DNA of 64,000 nucleotides from Oscillospiraceae bacterium (lineage in GTDB: Bacteria; Bacillota; Clostridia; Oscillospirales; Ruminococcaceae): the NCBI GenBank assembly GCA_017415165.1, contig JAFQIY010000037.1, positions 1 to 64,000 on the forward strand, read 5' to 3'. Under the pieces are notes generated by a model. The model was not told the DNA's origin. It made no database searches and saw nothing but the letters and a program-made list of their open reading frames with translations. Below are positions 16,559 to 25,166 of the stretch, in pieces; the stretch's first letter is position 1; the number at the start of each line of letters is the position of its first letter. The translations under genes were made by a program, and so were the position numbers.

Positions 16559-16849
16559 TTACTTTACAGTAGTCATGGAACGCATAACGCCGTCTGTGAT
16601 CTTGAATATACGGTCGAGCTCTGCAGGGAAATCAGGCTTGGATGTGAATGTGTAAAGCACATAGTAGCCTTCTGCTTCGTAGTTGATCTCGTAAGCAAGC
16701 TTTCTCTTACCCCACTCGTTAACGGACTCCATAGTGCCGTTAGCCTCGATGAGAGCAGTGAACTTATCGTTAAGAGCCTTAACGCCTTCCTCACCGTTCT
16801 TCAGGCTGTAAACTGCCATAGTTTCATAAGTTTCGTTTACCTTTGCCAT
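16559..16849 (-). CDS. rpsF: 30S ribosomal protein S6
   Basis: A 96-residue S6. The family core YETMAVYSL, EWGKRKLAYEIN and YYVLYTF is visible. The start is ATG 16849 with GAGGAGG. The open frame extends further upstream but without family similarity. First gene of rpsF-ssb-rpsR. Confidence 0.97.
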   Translation of the reverse strand: MAKVNETYETMAVYSLKNGEEGVKALNDKFTALIEANGTMESVNEWGKRKLAYEINYEAEGYYVLYTFTSKPDFPAELDRIFKITDGVMRSMTTVK

Positions 16850-16907
16850 TAAAAACACCTCCTCTTGGATTACGCCTGCGACGATACGCAGACGAGGATA
16901 CCTTACA

Positions 16908-16936
16908 AGTATATCACTTTCCTGACAGCTTGTCAA
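16908..16936 (-). promoter_or_regulatory. Promoter of rpsF-ssb-rpsR
   Basis: On the minus strand TTGACA (16931-16936), 17-bp spacer and TATACT (16908-16913), about 60 bp upstream of rpsF. Confidence 0.85.
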
Positions 16937-17027
16937 GGACAATTTTTCAATTTTTTCTTTTTCGGCAACTTGGACAAAAAATGTATTTTCGTGCTTTGTC
17001 CGATTGACGGACAGGCGATACAAAACG

Positions 17028-17056
17028 AACTGCACTCTCATTTCGGGAGTGCAGTT
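17028..17056 (-). terminator. Terminator of the rnf operon
   Basis: Perfect arms AACTGCACTC and GAGTGCAGTT with a 9-nt loop, followed on the minus strand by CGTTTTG. It lies 9 nt after rnfB. Confidence 0.75.
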
Positions 17057-17064
17057 CAGCGTGT

Positions 17065-17868
17065 TTAATCATAAATCATATCGCACTTGCGAATTGCCTT
17101 TGTGGGGCACGCATCAGCGCACGCGCCGCAGGCATTGCAAAGGCTGTAGTCAATTCGTGCAAGGTTGTTTTCAACGTGGATTGCGCCCTGCTCACACTTC
17201 TTTTCGCAAAGCTTACAGCCGATACAGCCGCTTGAACAGGTTGAGCGGACAATCTTTCCGATTTCCGTTGAGGAACAGCACACGTCAATTTTCTTGTCAA
17301 TGTCACGAAGCACAATAAGCTGATTGGGACAAGCCTTCACGCACATTCCGCAGCCGATACACTTTGACTTGTCAATTCTTGCAAGACCGTCCCTGATGAT
17401 GATACCGCCCTCGGTACAGACTGCCGCACAGTCGCCGAAGCCGAGACAGCCGTGCGTACAGACTTCGGAGCCGCTGTAGAAACGGTTTGCCGCCTTACAG
17501 GACTGTACACCCTGGAACTCAAATTTGGATTTTGTAGCGTTGCAGTCGCCGTTGCAGAGGACAACCGCAACCTGCGGCATAACCTCGCCGGCTTCCTTGC
17601 CCATAATTGCGGCGATTTTCTTTGCACAGTCGTTGCCGCCGGGCTTACACATATTAAGCTCAGCGCCGCTGTTTACGATTGCGTTTGCATAGTCGGAACA
17701 GCCCGAAAATCCGCAGGCACCGCAGTTTACCTGAGGGAGTGCCTCGCTGATTGCTTCAACACGCTCGTCAACCTTGACCTCGAAAATTTTGGAGCATACC
17801 GTCAGCAGAATTCCTGCCGCAAGACCGATTGCCGCAAATACCAGCATCGGTAAAATGTATGTGGTCAT
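17065..17868 (-). CDS. rnfB: Rnf complex subunit B, iron-sulfur protein
   Basis: A 267-residue electron-entry subunit of the Rnf complex, thought to receive electrons from reduced ferredoxin. An N-terminal membrane helix (about residues 5-26) is followed by the four-Cys motif NCGACGFSGCSDY (about 48-60). Several ferredoxin-like CxxCxxCxxxCP clusters follow, for example CIGCGMCVKACP, CIGCKLCEKKC and CNACGACADACP. Last gene of rnfCDGEAB, after a 24-nt gap from rnfA. Confidence 0.96.
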   Translation of the reverse strand: MTTYILPMLVFAAIGLAAGILLTVCSKIFEVKVDERVEAISEALPQVNCGACGFSGCSDYANAIVNSGAELNMCKPGGNDCAKKIAAIMGKEAGEVMPQVAVVLCNGDCNATKSKFEFQGVQSCKAANRFYSGSEVCTHGCLGFGDCAAVCTEGGIIIRDGLARIDKSKCIGCGMCVKACPNQLIVLRDIDKKIDVCCSSTEIGKIVRSTCSSGCIGCKLCEKKCEQGAIHVENNLARIDYSLCNACGACADACPTKAIRKCDMIYD

Positions 17869-17892
17869 AACAATTCGTTCCTTTCCTTTGGA

Positions 17893-18471
17893 TTAGCCGA
17901 AAAGTCCCGAGAAGCCCATAAAGCTTACCGACACGATTGAAGCGGCGATAAGTGTTGATGGGATACCCTTGAAGGTTTCGGGAATATCGGAGCTGTTCAC
18001 TCTTGAACGTACACCGCTGAAGATTACGAGTGCAATTGTAAAGCCAAGACCTGCGCCGAGAGCGTTTACGATTGACTGGAGCATATTGTAGCTGTTGTCG
18101 ATGTTGAGGATTGTAACACCAAGCACCGCACAGTTTGTTGTAATAAGCGGCAGGTACACGCCCAATGCGTTGTACAGGGACGGAACTTTCTTCTTTAAAA
18201 TCATTTCAACTAGCTGTACAAACAGAGCGATGATAAGGATAAAGGCGATTGTTTTCAGGTATTCAAGTCCCATAGGAACGAGAATGAGCGAGTAGATGAG
18301 GGTTGTGCAGATTGTTGCGCAAATCATTACGAAGGTTACTGCTGCGCCCATACCAACGGCACTGTCAAGCTTTTTCGACACGCCAAGGAACGGGCAGATA
18401 CCCATAAACTTTGACAGCACGAAGTTGTCAACAAGCATTGCACTAAGCAGGATTACAAGTAATTCTTTCAT
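17893..18471 (-). CDS. rnfA: Rnf complex subunit A
   Basis: A 192-residue integral membrane subunit with about six helices, paralogous to RnfE. The first helix includes LLSAMLVDNFVLSKFMGICP, where the conserved Cys is thought to help ligate the membrane iron-sulfur cluster shared with RnfE. The start overlaps the stop of rnfE. Together the two form the antiparallel core of the ion path. Confidence 0.96.
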   Translation of the reverse strand: MKELLVILLSAMLVDNFVLSKFMGICPFLGVSKKLDSAVGMGAAVTFVMICATICTTLIYSLILVPMGLEYLKTIAFILIIALFVQLVEMILKKKVPSLYNALGVYLPLITTNCAVLGVTILNIDNSYNMLQSIVNALGAGLGFTIALVIFSGVRSRVNSSDIPETFKGIPSTLIAASIVSVSFMGFSGLFG

Positions 18472-19160
18472 TATTCGTTAACCTCCTTGTTTGCAAGCTC
18501 TTTATTGAAGGTAGGACAATTCTTTGCGTTGGGGCAAGCCGCACAGCCGATTTCCTGCGGTGGCTTTTTGTTTGCAAGCTTGTTTACAAGAGCAATGATT
18601 ACGCCCAGTGTGAAGAAGCCGCCTGCGGGCATAATGAACAGTGTCATTGTTGACGGCAGGTGCAAATCCAAGCCCATCCACTGACCTGTGCCGAGGATTT
18701 CACGGATGCTGCCCATTGCAAACAGTGCAAGGGTAAAACCAAGACCCATTCCCAGACCGTCAAGCGCTGATTTGAGCACGCCGTTCTTTGAAGCGAAGGC
18801 TTCTGCACGTCCGAGAATGATACAGTTAACCGTGATAAGGGAAAGGAACAGACCTAAGCTGTCGTAAAGTGCAGGAATGTAGCCTTTCAGGATAAATTCG
18901 ATAAGCGTTACAAAGCTTGCGATTACAACGATGAAGCAAGGCAGACGGACAGCCTTTGGAATGATGTTTTTCAGCAGGGAAATAACAATATTTGAGCAGA
19001 TAAGAACAAAGGTTGTTGCAAGTCCCATACCGATACCGTTGGAAGCCATTGTAGTAACGGCAAGTGTCGGACACATACCCAGGAGAGTTACAAGAGTAGG
19101 GTTTTCCTTTATGATGCCCTTGGTAAGCTCATAAAGATTGCCTTTTTTCTGTTCAGCCAT
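18471..19160 (-). CDS. rnfE: Rnf complex subunit E
   Basis: A 229-residue polytopic membrane subunit, paralogue of RnfA, with the conserved NPTLVTLLGMCPTLAVT near the N-terminus and about six helices. The C-terminal tail is rich in Cys (CAACPNAKNCP), an addition that could bind metal. Starts and stops overlap by 1 nt with rnfG and rnfA, as in a tightly coupled operon. Confidence 0.95.
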   Translation of the reverse strand: MAEQKKGNLYELTKGIIKENPTLVTLLGMCPTLAVTTMASNGIGMGLATTFVLICSNIVISLLKNIIPKAVRLPCFIVVIASFVTLIEFILKGYIPALYDSLGLFLSLITVNCIILGRAEAFASKNGVLKSALDGLGMGLGFTLALFAMGSIREILGTGQWMGLDLHLPSTMTLFIMPAGGFFTLGVIIALVNKLANKKPPQEIGCAACPNAKNCPTFNKELANKEVNE

Positions 19161-19807
19161 TACTCAGCACCTCCGTTCATTTCGTTATATGCCGCAAGTG
19201 CGGTTTTTACGGCGTCATACATACCCTCAGATGAGAAGGTTGCGCCTGTTACAGCGTCAAGAGTGAAGCCATCGCCGCTATCGTTTCCGAATGAGTATTT
19301 AATATAAAGGGAATTGATTTCAGCACGGCTGCCCCAGACAGCCTTCGCCTTGACAGGCTCGCTGTTTTCTGAGGAAATGGTATGTTCGTATTTCACACCG
19401 CTGAACTGACCGAGAAAGCCTGCATCCTGAACCTTTGTGCCAAGACCGGGAGTCTCGCCGATTGTCATTATTGACACGCCCTGTACACTGCCTGTTTCGC
19501 TGAGTCCCACAAGGACGTGAAGTCCGCCCTTTGAGTAGCCGTCAGCGGTAACCTCGAAAGCATAGTTTGTTCCATCGGAGAGAATTGAGGTTACACCATC
19601 GTATGTTAAAACTGTTCCGTCATCATTGAGAAGCATTTCAAATCCGTCAGCAGTGCCGTACACCTCAGTAAGACCTGCTGTAAGCTTATCTGTTATAACG
19701 CCTGTGTTGTCAACATAGGTTGCCTCGTAAGCCGCAACAAGAAGTCCGCAGGTAATAAGGCAAATCAATGTAAGCACAAGAGGCGGCTTGATTTTTTCGT
19801 TAAACAT
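19160..19807 (-). CDS. rnfG: Rnf complex subunit G, flavoprotein
   Basis: A 215-residue protein with one N-terminal membrane helix (about 8-28) and an extracytoplasmic FMN-binding domain. The flavinylation motif is seen as DAVTGATFSS near residues 180-189, where the second Thr of TGAT carries covalent FMN in characterised RnfG. ApbE, encoded at the head of this operon, would perform that attachment. Confidence 0.95.
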   Translation of the reverse strand: MFNEKIKPPLVLTLICLITCGLLVAAYEATYVDNTGVITDKLTAGLTEVYGTADGFEMLLNDDGTVLTYDGVTSILSDGTNYAFEVTADGYSKGGLHVLVGLSETGSVQGVSIMTIGETPGLGTKVQDAGFLGQFSGVKYEHTISSENSEPVKAKAVWGSRAEINSLYIKYSFGNDSGDGFTLDAVTGATFSSEGMYDAVKTALAAYNEMNGGAE

Positions 19808-19824
19808 AATACTGCGTCCTTTCT

Positions 19825-20814
19825 TTATTTTTCTTCAGCCTTTTTAACAGGCTTTTTTGCACCGAAAGGTGTTGTAAGAGTAAGCTTGTCGATGTAAGGT
19901 GTAAGCAGATTCATAAGAAGAATTGCAAAGGAAACGCCCTCAGGGTAGCTGCCGAATGTACGGATAATAAACGTCATCAGACCGCAGCCGAGACCGAAAA
20001 TGATTTTGCCCTTTGTCGTAACGGGAGTTGTTGCGTAGTCGGTTGCCATAAAGAATGCACCGATAAGCAGACCGCCTGCAAGCACGCCGTAAAGAGTTTC
20101 AACAGCACTTCCTGTATAAATAAATGTCAGCAGGGCATATGAACCGATGAAAGCAACAGGAGTTGCCGCAGAGATAATTCCTGTCACGATGAGGAATACA
20201 CCGCCTGCAATAAGTGCAATTGCACAGGTTTCACCGATACAGCCGCCTGTTTCACCCCAGAGCATTTCTCCGAGAGTGAAGGGTGCCATTTTATAGGCAA
20301 CGCCGCTTTCGGTGTAGTTAATCCAGCTTGCTGTGAGAGGTGTTGCACCTGTCGTGGTGTCAACTGCTTCTGTGTACCAGTAGGGAACAACCCAGGTTGA
20401 CATACTTTCGGTAAAGGAAAGCATAAGCACAATTCTTGCTACAAGAGCAGGATTTGCGAAGTTCTGACCGATACCGCCGAAAAGCTGTTTTGCAATAACA
20501 ATAGCAATAAAGCTGCCGATTACAGCGATGTAAAGCGGAGTTGTTGCAGGCAAGTTCATACCGAGAAGAAGTCCCGTAACAATTGCCGAAAGGTCGGAAA
20601 CTGTCTGCTCACGCTTCATAATTTTTCTTGAGAGTGCTTCAAACGCAACGCAGGAAATCACGCATACCGCAAGCACAGCTGCAGCTCTTGGACCGAAGAA
20701 CACACAGCCTGCGATTGCTGACGGAAGAAGTGAGAGAATAACCATCAGCATAATTCTCGCCGTTGACATCGTGGTAGCACGGTGCGGTGACGGCGATACA
20801 AATAATCCGTTCAT
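19825..20814 (-). CDS. rnfD: Rnf complex subunit D, flavoprotein
   Basis: A 329-residue polytopic membrane subunit with about nine to ten helices. The covalent FMN site is visible as TTTGATPLTA near residue 155, plus a second conserved stretch FMATDYATTPVT. RnfD is the main candidate for Na+ or H+ translocation. It carries the N-terminal SPHR motif typical of the family. The operon position between rnfC and rnfG is canonical. Confidence 0.95.
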   Translation of the reverse strand: MNGLFVSPSPHRATTMSTARIMLMVILSLLPSAIAGCVFFGPRAAAVLAVCVISCVAFEALSRKIMKREQTVSDLSAIVTGLLLGMNLPATTPLYIAVIGSFIAIVIAKQLFGGIGQNFANPALVARIVLMLSFTESMSTWVVPYWYTEAVDTTTGATPLTASWINYTESGVAYKMAPFTLGEMLWGETGGCIGETCAIALIAGGVFLIVTGIISAATPVAFIGSYALLTFIYTGSAVETLYGVLAGGLLIGAFFMATDYATTPVTTKGKIIFGLGCGLMTFIIRTFGSYPEGVSFAILLMNLLTPYIDKLTLTTPFGAKKPVKKAEEK

Positions 20815-20844
20815 ATAATCAGTTCCTTTATGTAGATTTTTTGG

Positions 20845-22128
20845 TTACTTTCTTGGGATAAGACCCTTTGCAAGCTGATTGATTTCAGCAAGAGGTCTGT
20901 GTGCAGGACACGCATAGGAACAACAGCCGCAGTTCATACAAAGCATAACCTTCAGCTTTTTCAGTTCCTCAACGTCCTTTGCGTTGTATGCCTTTTCAAT
21001 CATAAGCGGCATAAGTCCGAACGGACAGGTTCTCACGCATTTTCCGCAGCGGATACAAGCTGTCGTTTTGGGAAGCTCACCATTGCGGAAAGCAAGGATT
21101 GCGTTTGTTGTCTTTGTAACAGGCTGCTCCGTGTCGTAAAGGCACATACCCATCATCGGACCGCCGTAAAGTATTTTCTTAGCGTCCTCAGCCTTGCCGT
21201 GAGCAAGAAGCTCGGAAACTCTCGTGCCGATTGGTACAAAGTAGTTGCCCTTGTTTTCGGAAACAGCGTCGCCGTCAAAGGTGATACGGCGCTTGACAAG
21301 AGGAATACCGTCCTGAGAGTAGCGGTAGATATGTGAAACGGTTGAAACGTTCATAACCATTACGCCCTGATGTGACGGAAGCTCGCCCTCTGCAACAATT
21401 CTTCCCGTTGCGGAATAAACGATAACCTTTTCCGCACCCTGAGGGTACTCAGAGGGGAGGGTAACAATATCAATTGAGCCGATTTCAGCGGTTTTCTCCT
21501 TCATAAGCTCGATAGCGTCAGGCTTGTTGTTTTCGATACAAAGCTTGCACATCGGAATTCCCATATATTTCTGAACAAGGAGAATACCCTCGATGATGTC
21601 GTTGGAATTCTCCATAAGCTCACGGTAGTCGCTTGTTATGTACGGCTCACACTCAGCGGCGTTGATAACCAGCGTGTCAACAGGAGTCTTTGCAGGGTCA
21701 TAATTCAGCTTTACGTGGGTAGGAAAGCCTGCACCGCCCAAGCCTGTAAGTCCGCAGTCACGGACAGCGGCGATAAGGGATTGCCTGTCATTGATGACAG
21801 GGGGACGCAGGTCGGGACAGACTGTCTGCTGACCGTCCGTTTCAATTACAACCGCCTTGCAGACGGAGCCGTTGGGGAGCAGGTAATCGGTAACGTCCGT
21901 AACCTTACCCGAAACGGAAGAATGGATAGGTGCTGACATAAACGCACCTGAGTCACCGATTTTCTGACCAACAGTAACCTCGTCGCCCTTTTTCACAAGG
22001 CTGTCGCAAGGTGCACCCATATGCTGTGACATAGGGATTATCACGCTTTTCGGAAGCGGAAAATCAATCGTTTCGCACTTTTTGGTACCCTTATTGTGAG
22101 CAAGGTGAATACCGTTAAGCTTGTTCAT
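20845..22128 (-). CDS. rnfC: Rnf complex subunit C
   Basis: A 427-residue peripheral subunit that passes electrons to NAD. The glycine-rich nucleotide/FMN region GLTGLGGAGFPTHVKL lies near residues 128-143. The two CxxCxxCxxxCP clusters near the C-terminus are CIRCGKCVRTCP and CMNCGCCSYACP. The length is typical of the shorter clostridial form. First rnf gene, starting 38 nt after the Gx-transporter gene, so the whole block from apbE appears co-transcribed. Confidence 0.96.
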   Translation of the reverse strand: MNKLNGIHLAHNKGTKKCETIDFPLPKSVIIPMSQHMGAPCDSLVKKGDEVTVGQKIGDSGAFMSAPIHSSVSGKVTDVTDYLLPNGSVCKAVVIETDGQQTVCPDLRPPVINDRQSLIAAVRDCGLTGLGGAGFPTHVKLNYDPAKTPVDTLVINAAECEPYITSDYRELMENSNDIIEGILLVQKYMGIPMCKLCIENNKPDAIELMKEKTAEIGSIDIVTLPSEYPQGAEKVIVYSATGRIVAEGELPSHQGVMVMNVSTVSHIYRYSQDGIPLVKRRITFDGDAVSENKGNYFVPIGTRVSELLAHGKAEDAKKILYGGPMMGMCLYDTEQPVTKTTNAILAFRNGELPKTTACIRCGKCVRTCPFGLMPLMIEKAYNAKDVEELKKLKVMLCMNCGCCSYACPAHRPLAEINQLAKGLIPRK

Positions 22129-22166
22129 TTATAATCCTCCTTGTATAGTTTATGATGAAATATACA

Positions 22167-22700
22167 TCAAGTAATGTTCTTGTTTTTTTTCAATACCCTT
22201 TCAATCTGCGGGAAAACCGCTTTCAGCACGATACCCGTGCAGACGCCTGCCGCAATTGAGCTTACCGCAAGTATGGGAGCGTATGCGAAAATTGCTCCTG
22301 TGCCCAGTATGACCCGTGCCGCAAGAAGCTGACCGAGGGTATGGGCAATTGAACCGAGTACACTTATCAATATGTATGTCGAATTTGTCTTTCGGAACAG
22401 CAAAGCCGTTACTCCAAAGGCAAGTGCGCCGCCGCAAAGGGAAAGCAAACCTGCGGAAAAGCCTCTTGTCAGAAAGACAAAAGTCGCTTTCAGTATAACC
22501 AGCAGTGCCGCCGAGGGTAAATTTATGCTGAGGATTGCCGCCATAATTACTATGTTTGCAAGCCCCACTCTCATTCCCGCAGGCAAAGCCGCCGACAAAA
22601 TGCTTTCTATAAGGTTCAGCGCCGCAGTTGCCGCAAAAAGCATACCCATTACCGCAACATATCTTGCCGCCGAAACCTTTTCGGGTTTTAATCTTATCAT
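22167..22700 (-). CDS. Gx transporter family membrane protein
   Basis: A 177-residue integral membrane protein with about five helices, of the family named heptaprenyl diphosphate synthase component I or Gx transporter. The conserved N-terminal AALNLIESILSAALPAGMRVGLANI pattern is recognisable in parts (ESIL, GMRVGLANI). It is repeatedly found beside apbE and rnf genes, but its substrate is not established. Its start overlaps the upstream stop (ATGA), and rnfC follows. Confidence 0.85.
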   Translation of the reverse strand: MIRLKPEKVSAARYVAVMGMLFAATAALNLIESILSAALPAGMRVGLANIVIMAAILSINLPSAALLVILKATFVFLTRGFSAGLLSLCGGALAFGVTALLFRKTNSTYILISVLGSIAHTLGQLLAARVILGTGAIFAYAPILAVSSIAAGVCTGIVLKAVFPQIERVLKKNKNIT

Positions 22701-23077
22701 TTCAGTACCACGTCTAAATCGCTCTGTTCCTTGCTTTCGATTGTTACCGCCGCCTTATTCGGCACGCACACGATTACCTCTCCGCTTCGGGAGATTGCAC
22801 CCGTCCGTATGCAGGTATGGTCACCGCAGCTGCTTTCGGTAACTGAGATTGCCCCGTCTGCAACGGTGAAAACCATTCCCTCAAATTCGGGAAATGTGTA
22901 GTCGCCGCTTTGGTCAAGCGCAAGCCGTGCAGCTACCTCATCGCCGCATTTCAGCACCGCATAACCGCCCCTGTCCGTAAGCTTCGGAATGAACAGGCAA
23001 GCAAGAGCAGAAATTATTATCAGAACTATTATAATAGTATCACGCTTGTTTATTACTTTTCTTTCTTTATTTTCCAT
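22697..23077 (-). CDS. NusG domain II-containing protein
   Basis: A 126-residue protein with one N-terminal membrane helix (about residues 12-32) and an extracytoplasmic NusG domain II-like beta domain. The family signature SSCGDHTCIRTGAISRSGE is partly visible, with two cysteines, followed by IVCVPNK. These proteins commonly sit with apbE, Gx transporter and rnf genes in Clostridia, and their role is unproven. ATG 23077 is chosen since it starts just inside the end of apbE; the open frame continues upstream inside apbE. Confidence 0.88.
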   Translation of the reverse strand: MENKERKVINKRDTIIIVLIIISALACLFIPKLTDRGGYAVLKCGDEVAARLALDQSGDYTFPEFEGMVFTVADGAISVTESSCGDHTCIRTGAISRSGEVIVCVPNKAAVTIESKEQSDLDVVLK

Positions 23078-24032
23078 AGCTGTAACCGCTGTCCTTATCA
23101 AGTGTAAATCCTTCGCAGTCGGTGTAGACATTACCGTCCCCGTCAGCTGCAATAACTTCAAATTCGTCGTAAGCAAGCCACTTGTCAAGCTGTGAAGTGC
23201 CCTGAATGTAAATCAGCGTCGAGAGAAAGTCGGACATTATTCCTCCGTCAGCCGTTTCAGCAGGAATTACCACTGTAACCGAGGTCAGGTCAGTTTCTAC
23301 AGGATATCCCGTATCCATATCAAGAATATGGCTGTAACGCTTGCCGTCAGCTTCAAAAAATCTTTCGTAGCCGCCGCTTGTGGAAATAAATGCGGCATCC
23401 GTTTCGATTATTCCGAGATACCCCTTGCCATTGTCAGGATTTGTTATCCCTGTACGGAATTTTCCGTTGGGCTTTGCACCATACAAAAGCGATGACGAGC
23501 CGAGAGAAACTGCCGCGTACTCCGTGTCGGTTGTTTTCAGCAGTTCATATGCCTTGTCGCAGGCATATCCTTTTGCGACAGCGCCGAAATCCAGCATTGT
23601 TGTTTCGCTATAGCTGCCGTCACAGGAAATTGATGTAAGTGCTTCCAATATTTCCTTTTCCGTCGGTACTTTCGGAGTATCCGTTGAAATGCCCCACAAA
23701 GCGGTAAGCTCGCCGCAGGTCAGATTGATGTCATCTCCGTATTTGTCGGAGAGTATACGGCATTGGTCAAGACATTCCGTGTACGCTTCGTCATCGGGAA
23801 GAAGCCTTGCGGTTGTTGTGTAACAAAGAGAGAATGCTGTATCAAGCTCGGTGAATTTTTGTGTAAGCGCTTTCATTGTGTTTTCGCAATTACTCCCACA
23901 AGCATTTATGTGGGAGTAGGTGTCAAAAAAGAAGCCTGAAACCTCGGCAGTTCTGTCCGTTACGCCGCAGGAACCCATAACCAGCACAGCTGATGAAGCG
24001 GCAATGATTTTGGTGAAACGGAAACCTGCCAT
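23067..24032 (-). CDS. apbE: FAD:protein FMN transferase ApbE, lipoprotein
   Basis: A 321-residue flavin transferase anchored by a lipobox (VMGSC, Cys about 22) on the outside of the membrane. It moves FMN from FAD to Thr of proteins carrying a (S/D)GAT motif. RnfD and RnfG of this same operon have such motifs, so they are the natural targets. Family features visible: FDTYSHIN near residues 36-43, LDFGAVAKGYACDKAYE in the centre and SGGYERFF plus YSHILDMDTGYPV later. The start is ATG 24032 with GGAAGTGA. First gene of a nine-gene operon. Confidence 0.94.
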   Translation of the reverse strand: MAGFRFTKIIAASSAVLVMGSCGVTDRTAEVSGFFFDTYSHINACGSNCENTMKALTQKFTELDTAFSLCYTTTARLLPDDEAYTECLDQCRILSDKYGDDINLTCGELTALWGISTDTPKVPTEKEILEALTSISCDGSYSETTMLDFGAVAKGYACDKAYELLKTTDTEYAAVSLGSSSLLYGAKPNGKFRTGITNPDNGKGYLGIIETDAAFISTSGGYERFFEADGKRYSHILDMDTGYPVETDLTSVTVVIPAETADGGIMSDFLSTLIYIQGTSQLDKWLAYDEFEVIAADGDGNVYTDCEGFTLDKDSGYSYGK

Positions 24033-24067
24033 ATAAATTCACTTCCTTGATAATATCATTCATATTT

Positions 24068-24096
24068 ATTTTACATTATTCTGACAAAACAGTCAA
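24068..24096 (-). promoter_or_regulatory. Promoter of the apbE-rnf operon
   Basis: On the minus strand TTGACT (24091-24096), 17-bp spacer and TAAAAT (24068-24073), about 35 bp before apbE. Confidence 0.7.
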
Positions 24097-24247
24097 TACA
24101 ACGTTAAAATAATAACAGTAAACCGTCATTTTGACAAAAATGATGTATTTAAATTGTGTATCAAAGCAATACAATTATACCCAAAGTATAATATTCTGAT
24201 GTTATTAATATAACAAAAAATTTTTCAGGAAAAATAAAAATTTATAT

Positions 24248-24274
24248 TAAAGTTTTTTGGGATTATGCCGATAA
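24248..24274 (+). promoter_or_regulatory. Sigma-28 (SigD/FliA) flagellar promoter
   Basis: TAAAGTTT (24248-24255) and GCCGATAA (24267-24274), with 15 bp between TAAA and GCCGATAA. This matches the flagellar sigma consensus essentially perfectly. It lies 76 bp before flgM. The remainder of the 317-nt divergent region (24097-24247) is AT-rich and holds no gene. Confidence 0.92.
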
Positions 24275-24349
24275 AACTAATAGAGGGATTTTTATCGCTG
24301 TTATTATGTCTGTACGCCAATGCAGACACGAAAGGACGGGATTGCTTTT

Positions 24350-24631
24350 ATGGAGATTAAAAATTACAGTTCGGTTATGTCCGCGTATATGAAAAACGCA
24401 TATGAGCCTGCTAAGAAAAAGCTCAGCGCACCTGCGGCAAAGAATACTGACAAGGCTGAATTCTCCGCAGCTTCAGGAGCAGGCGCTCTTACAAACGCAA
24501 AGGCTTCCGCAAAGAAGTCCGTTGAAAGCTTTGCTTCACCTGAAAGAATTGCTGCACTCAAATCAATGATTGCTGACGGTTCTTACAACATCTCTGCTGA
24601 TGATGTTGCTGCTTCAATTTTTGAGGGTTAA
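24350..24631 (+). CDS. flgM: Anti-sigma-28 factor FlgM
   Basis: A 93-residue negative regulator of flagellar sigma factor. The C-terminal FlgM helix region is seen as RIAALKSMIADGSYNI followed by SADDVAASI (about 66-90). The N-terminal half is Ala/Lys-rich and probably disordered. ATG 24350 is chosen; AAAGGA lies about 15 nt upstream, a long spacing. It is the first gene after the sigma-28 promoter, giving the classic feedback loop. Confidence 0.9.
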   Translation: MEIKNYSSVMSAYMKNAYEPAKKKLSAPAAKNTDKAEFSAASGAGALTNAKASAKKSVESFASPERIAALKSMIADGSYNISADDVAASIFEG

Positions 24632-24697
24632 TAGGGATATAATTTGAGTTATACAGATTGTAATATTTTTGTATGATTATACGAAAGGAAAAATATT

Positions 24698-25150
24698 ATG
24701 TCCGATTACAATAAAATAATTGCTTTTTTTGATGAGTATATTGCTCACTACAGAGAGTTTCTGCAGTTCGAATATCTGAAGCTTGATATGCTTAATCATA
24801 ATCAGATTGAACAGCTCAGTGCTTCGCTTTCAAAGGAACAGGCCTTCATTATGAAAACCAATTCCTACGAAACAAAGCGTATGAAGCTGCTTGACGGTGT
24901 CAAGGGCTCAACCTTTGCGGAGATTGCAGAAAATGCTCCTGAGGAATTCCGCGACAGACTCACCGGGCAGCACAAGGAGCTTTCGGAAATTGTTTTCAGA
25001 ATCAAGGAGCTTAACGACGCTGCTAATATAACCGTAACGGAACGTCTGAAGAAAATCGAACGTAAAACAGCGGAACTCGACGTTTACGACGGCAGGGGCA
25101 CAGTCAAGCGTGAACACGCTTCAAGACTTGTGATTTCAAAGAATGTGTAA
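24698..25150 (+). CDS. flgN: FlgN-like flagellar export chaperone
   Basis: A 150-residue helical protein with coiled-coil tendency, in the flgM-flgN-flgK-flgL position. FlgN escorts the hook-associated proteins FlgK and FlgL to the export gate. Sequence similarity within this family is low, so the call rests on size, helical content and gene order. The start is ATG 24698 with GAAAGGA. flgK follows after 16 nt. Confidence 0.82.
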   Translation: MSDYNKIIAFFDEYIAHYREFLQFEYLKLDMLNHNQIEQLSASLSKEQAFIMKTNSYETKRMKLLDGVKGSTFAEIAENAPEEFRDRLTGQHKELSEIVFRIKELNDAANITVTERLKKIERKTAELDVYDGRGTVKREHASRLVISKNV

Positions 25151-25166
25151 GAAAGGATTGATATAA

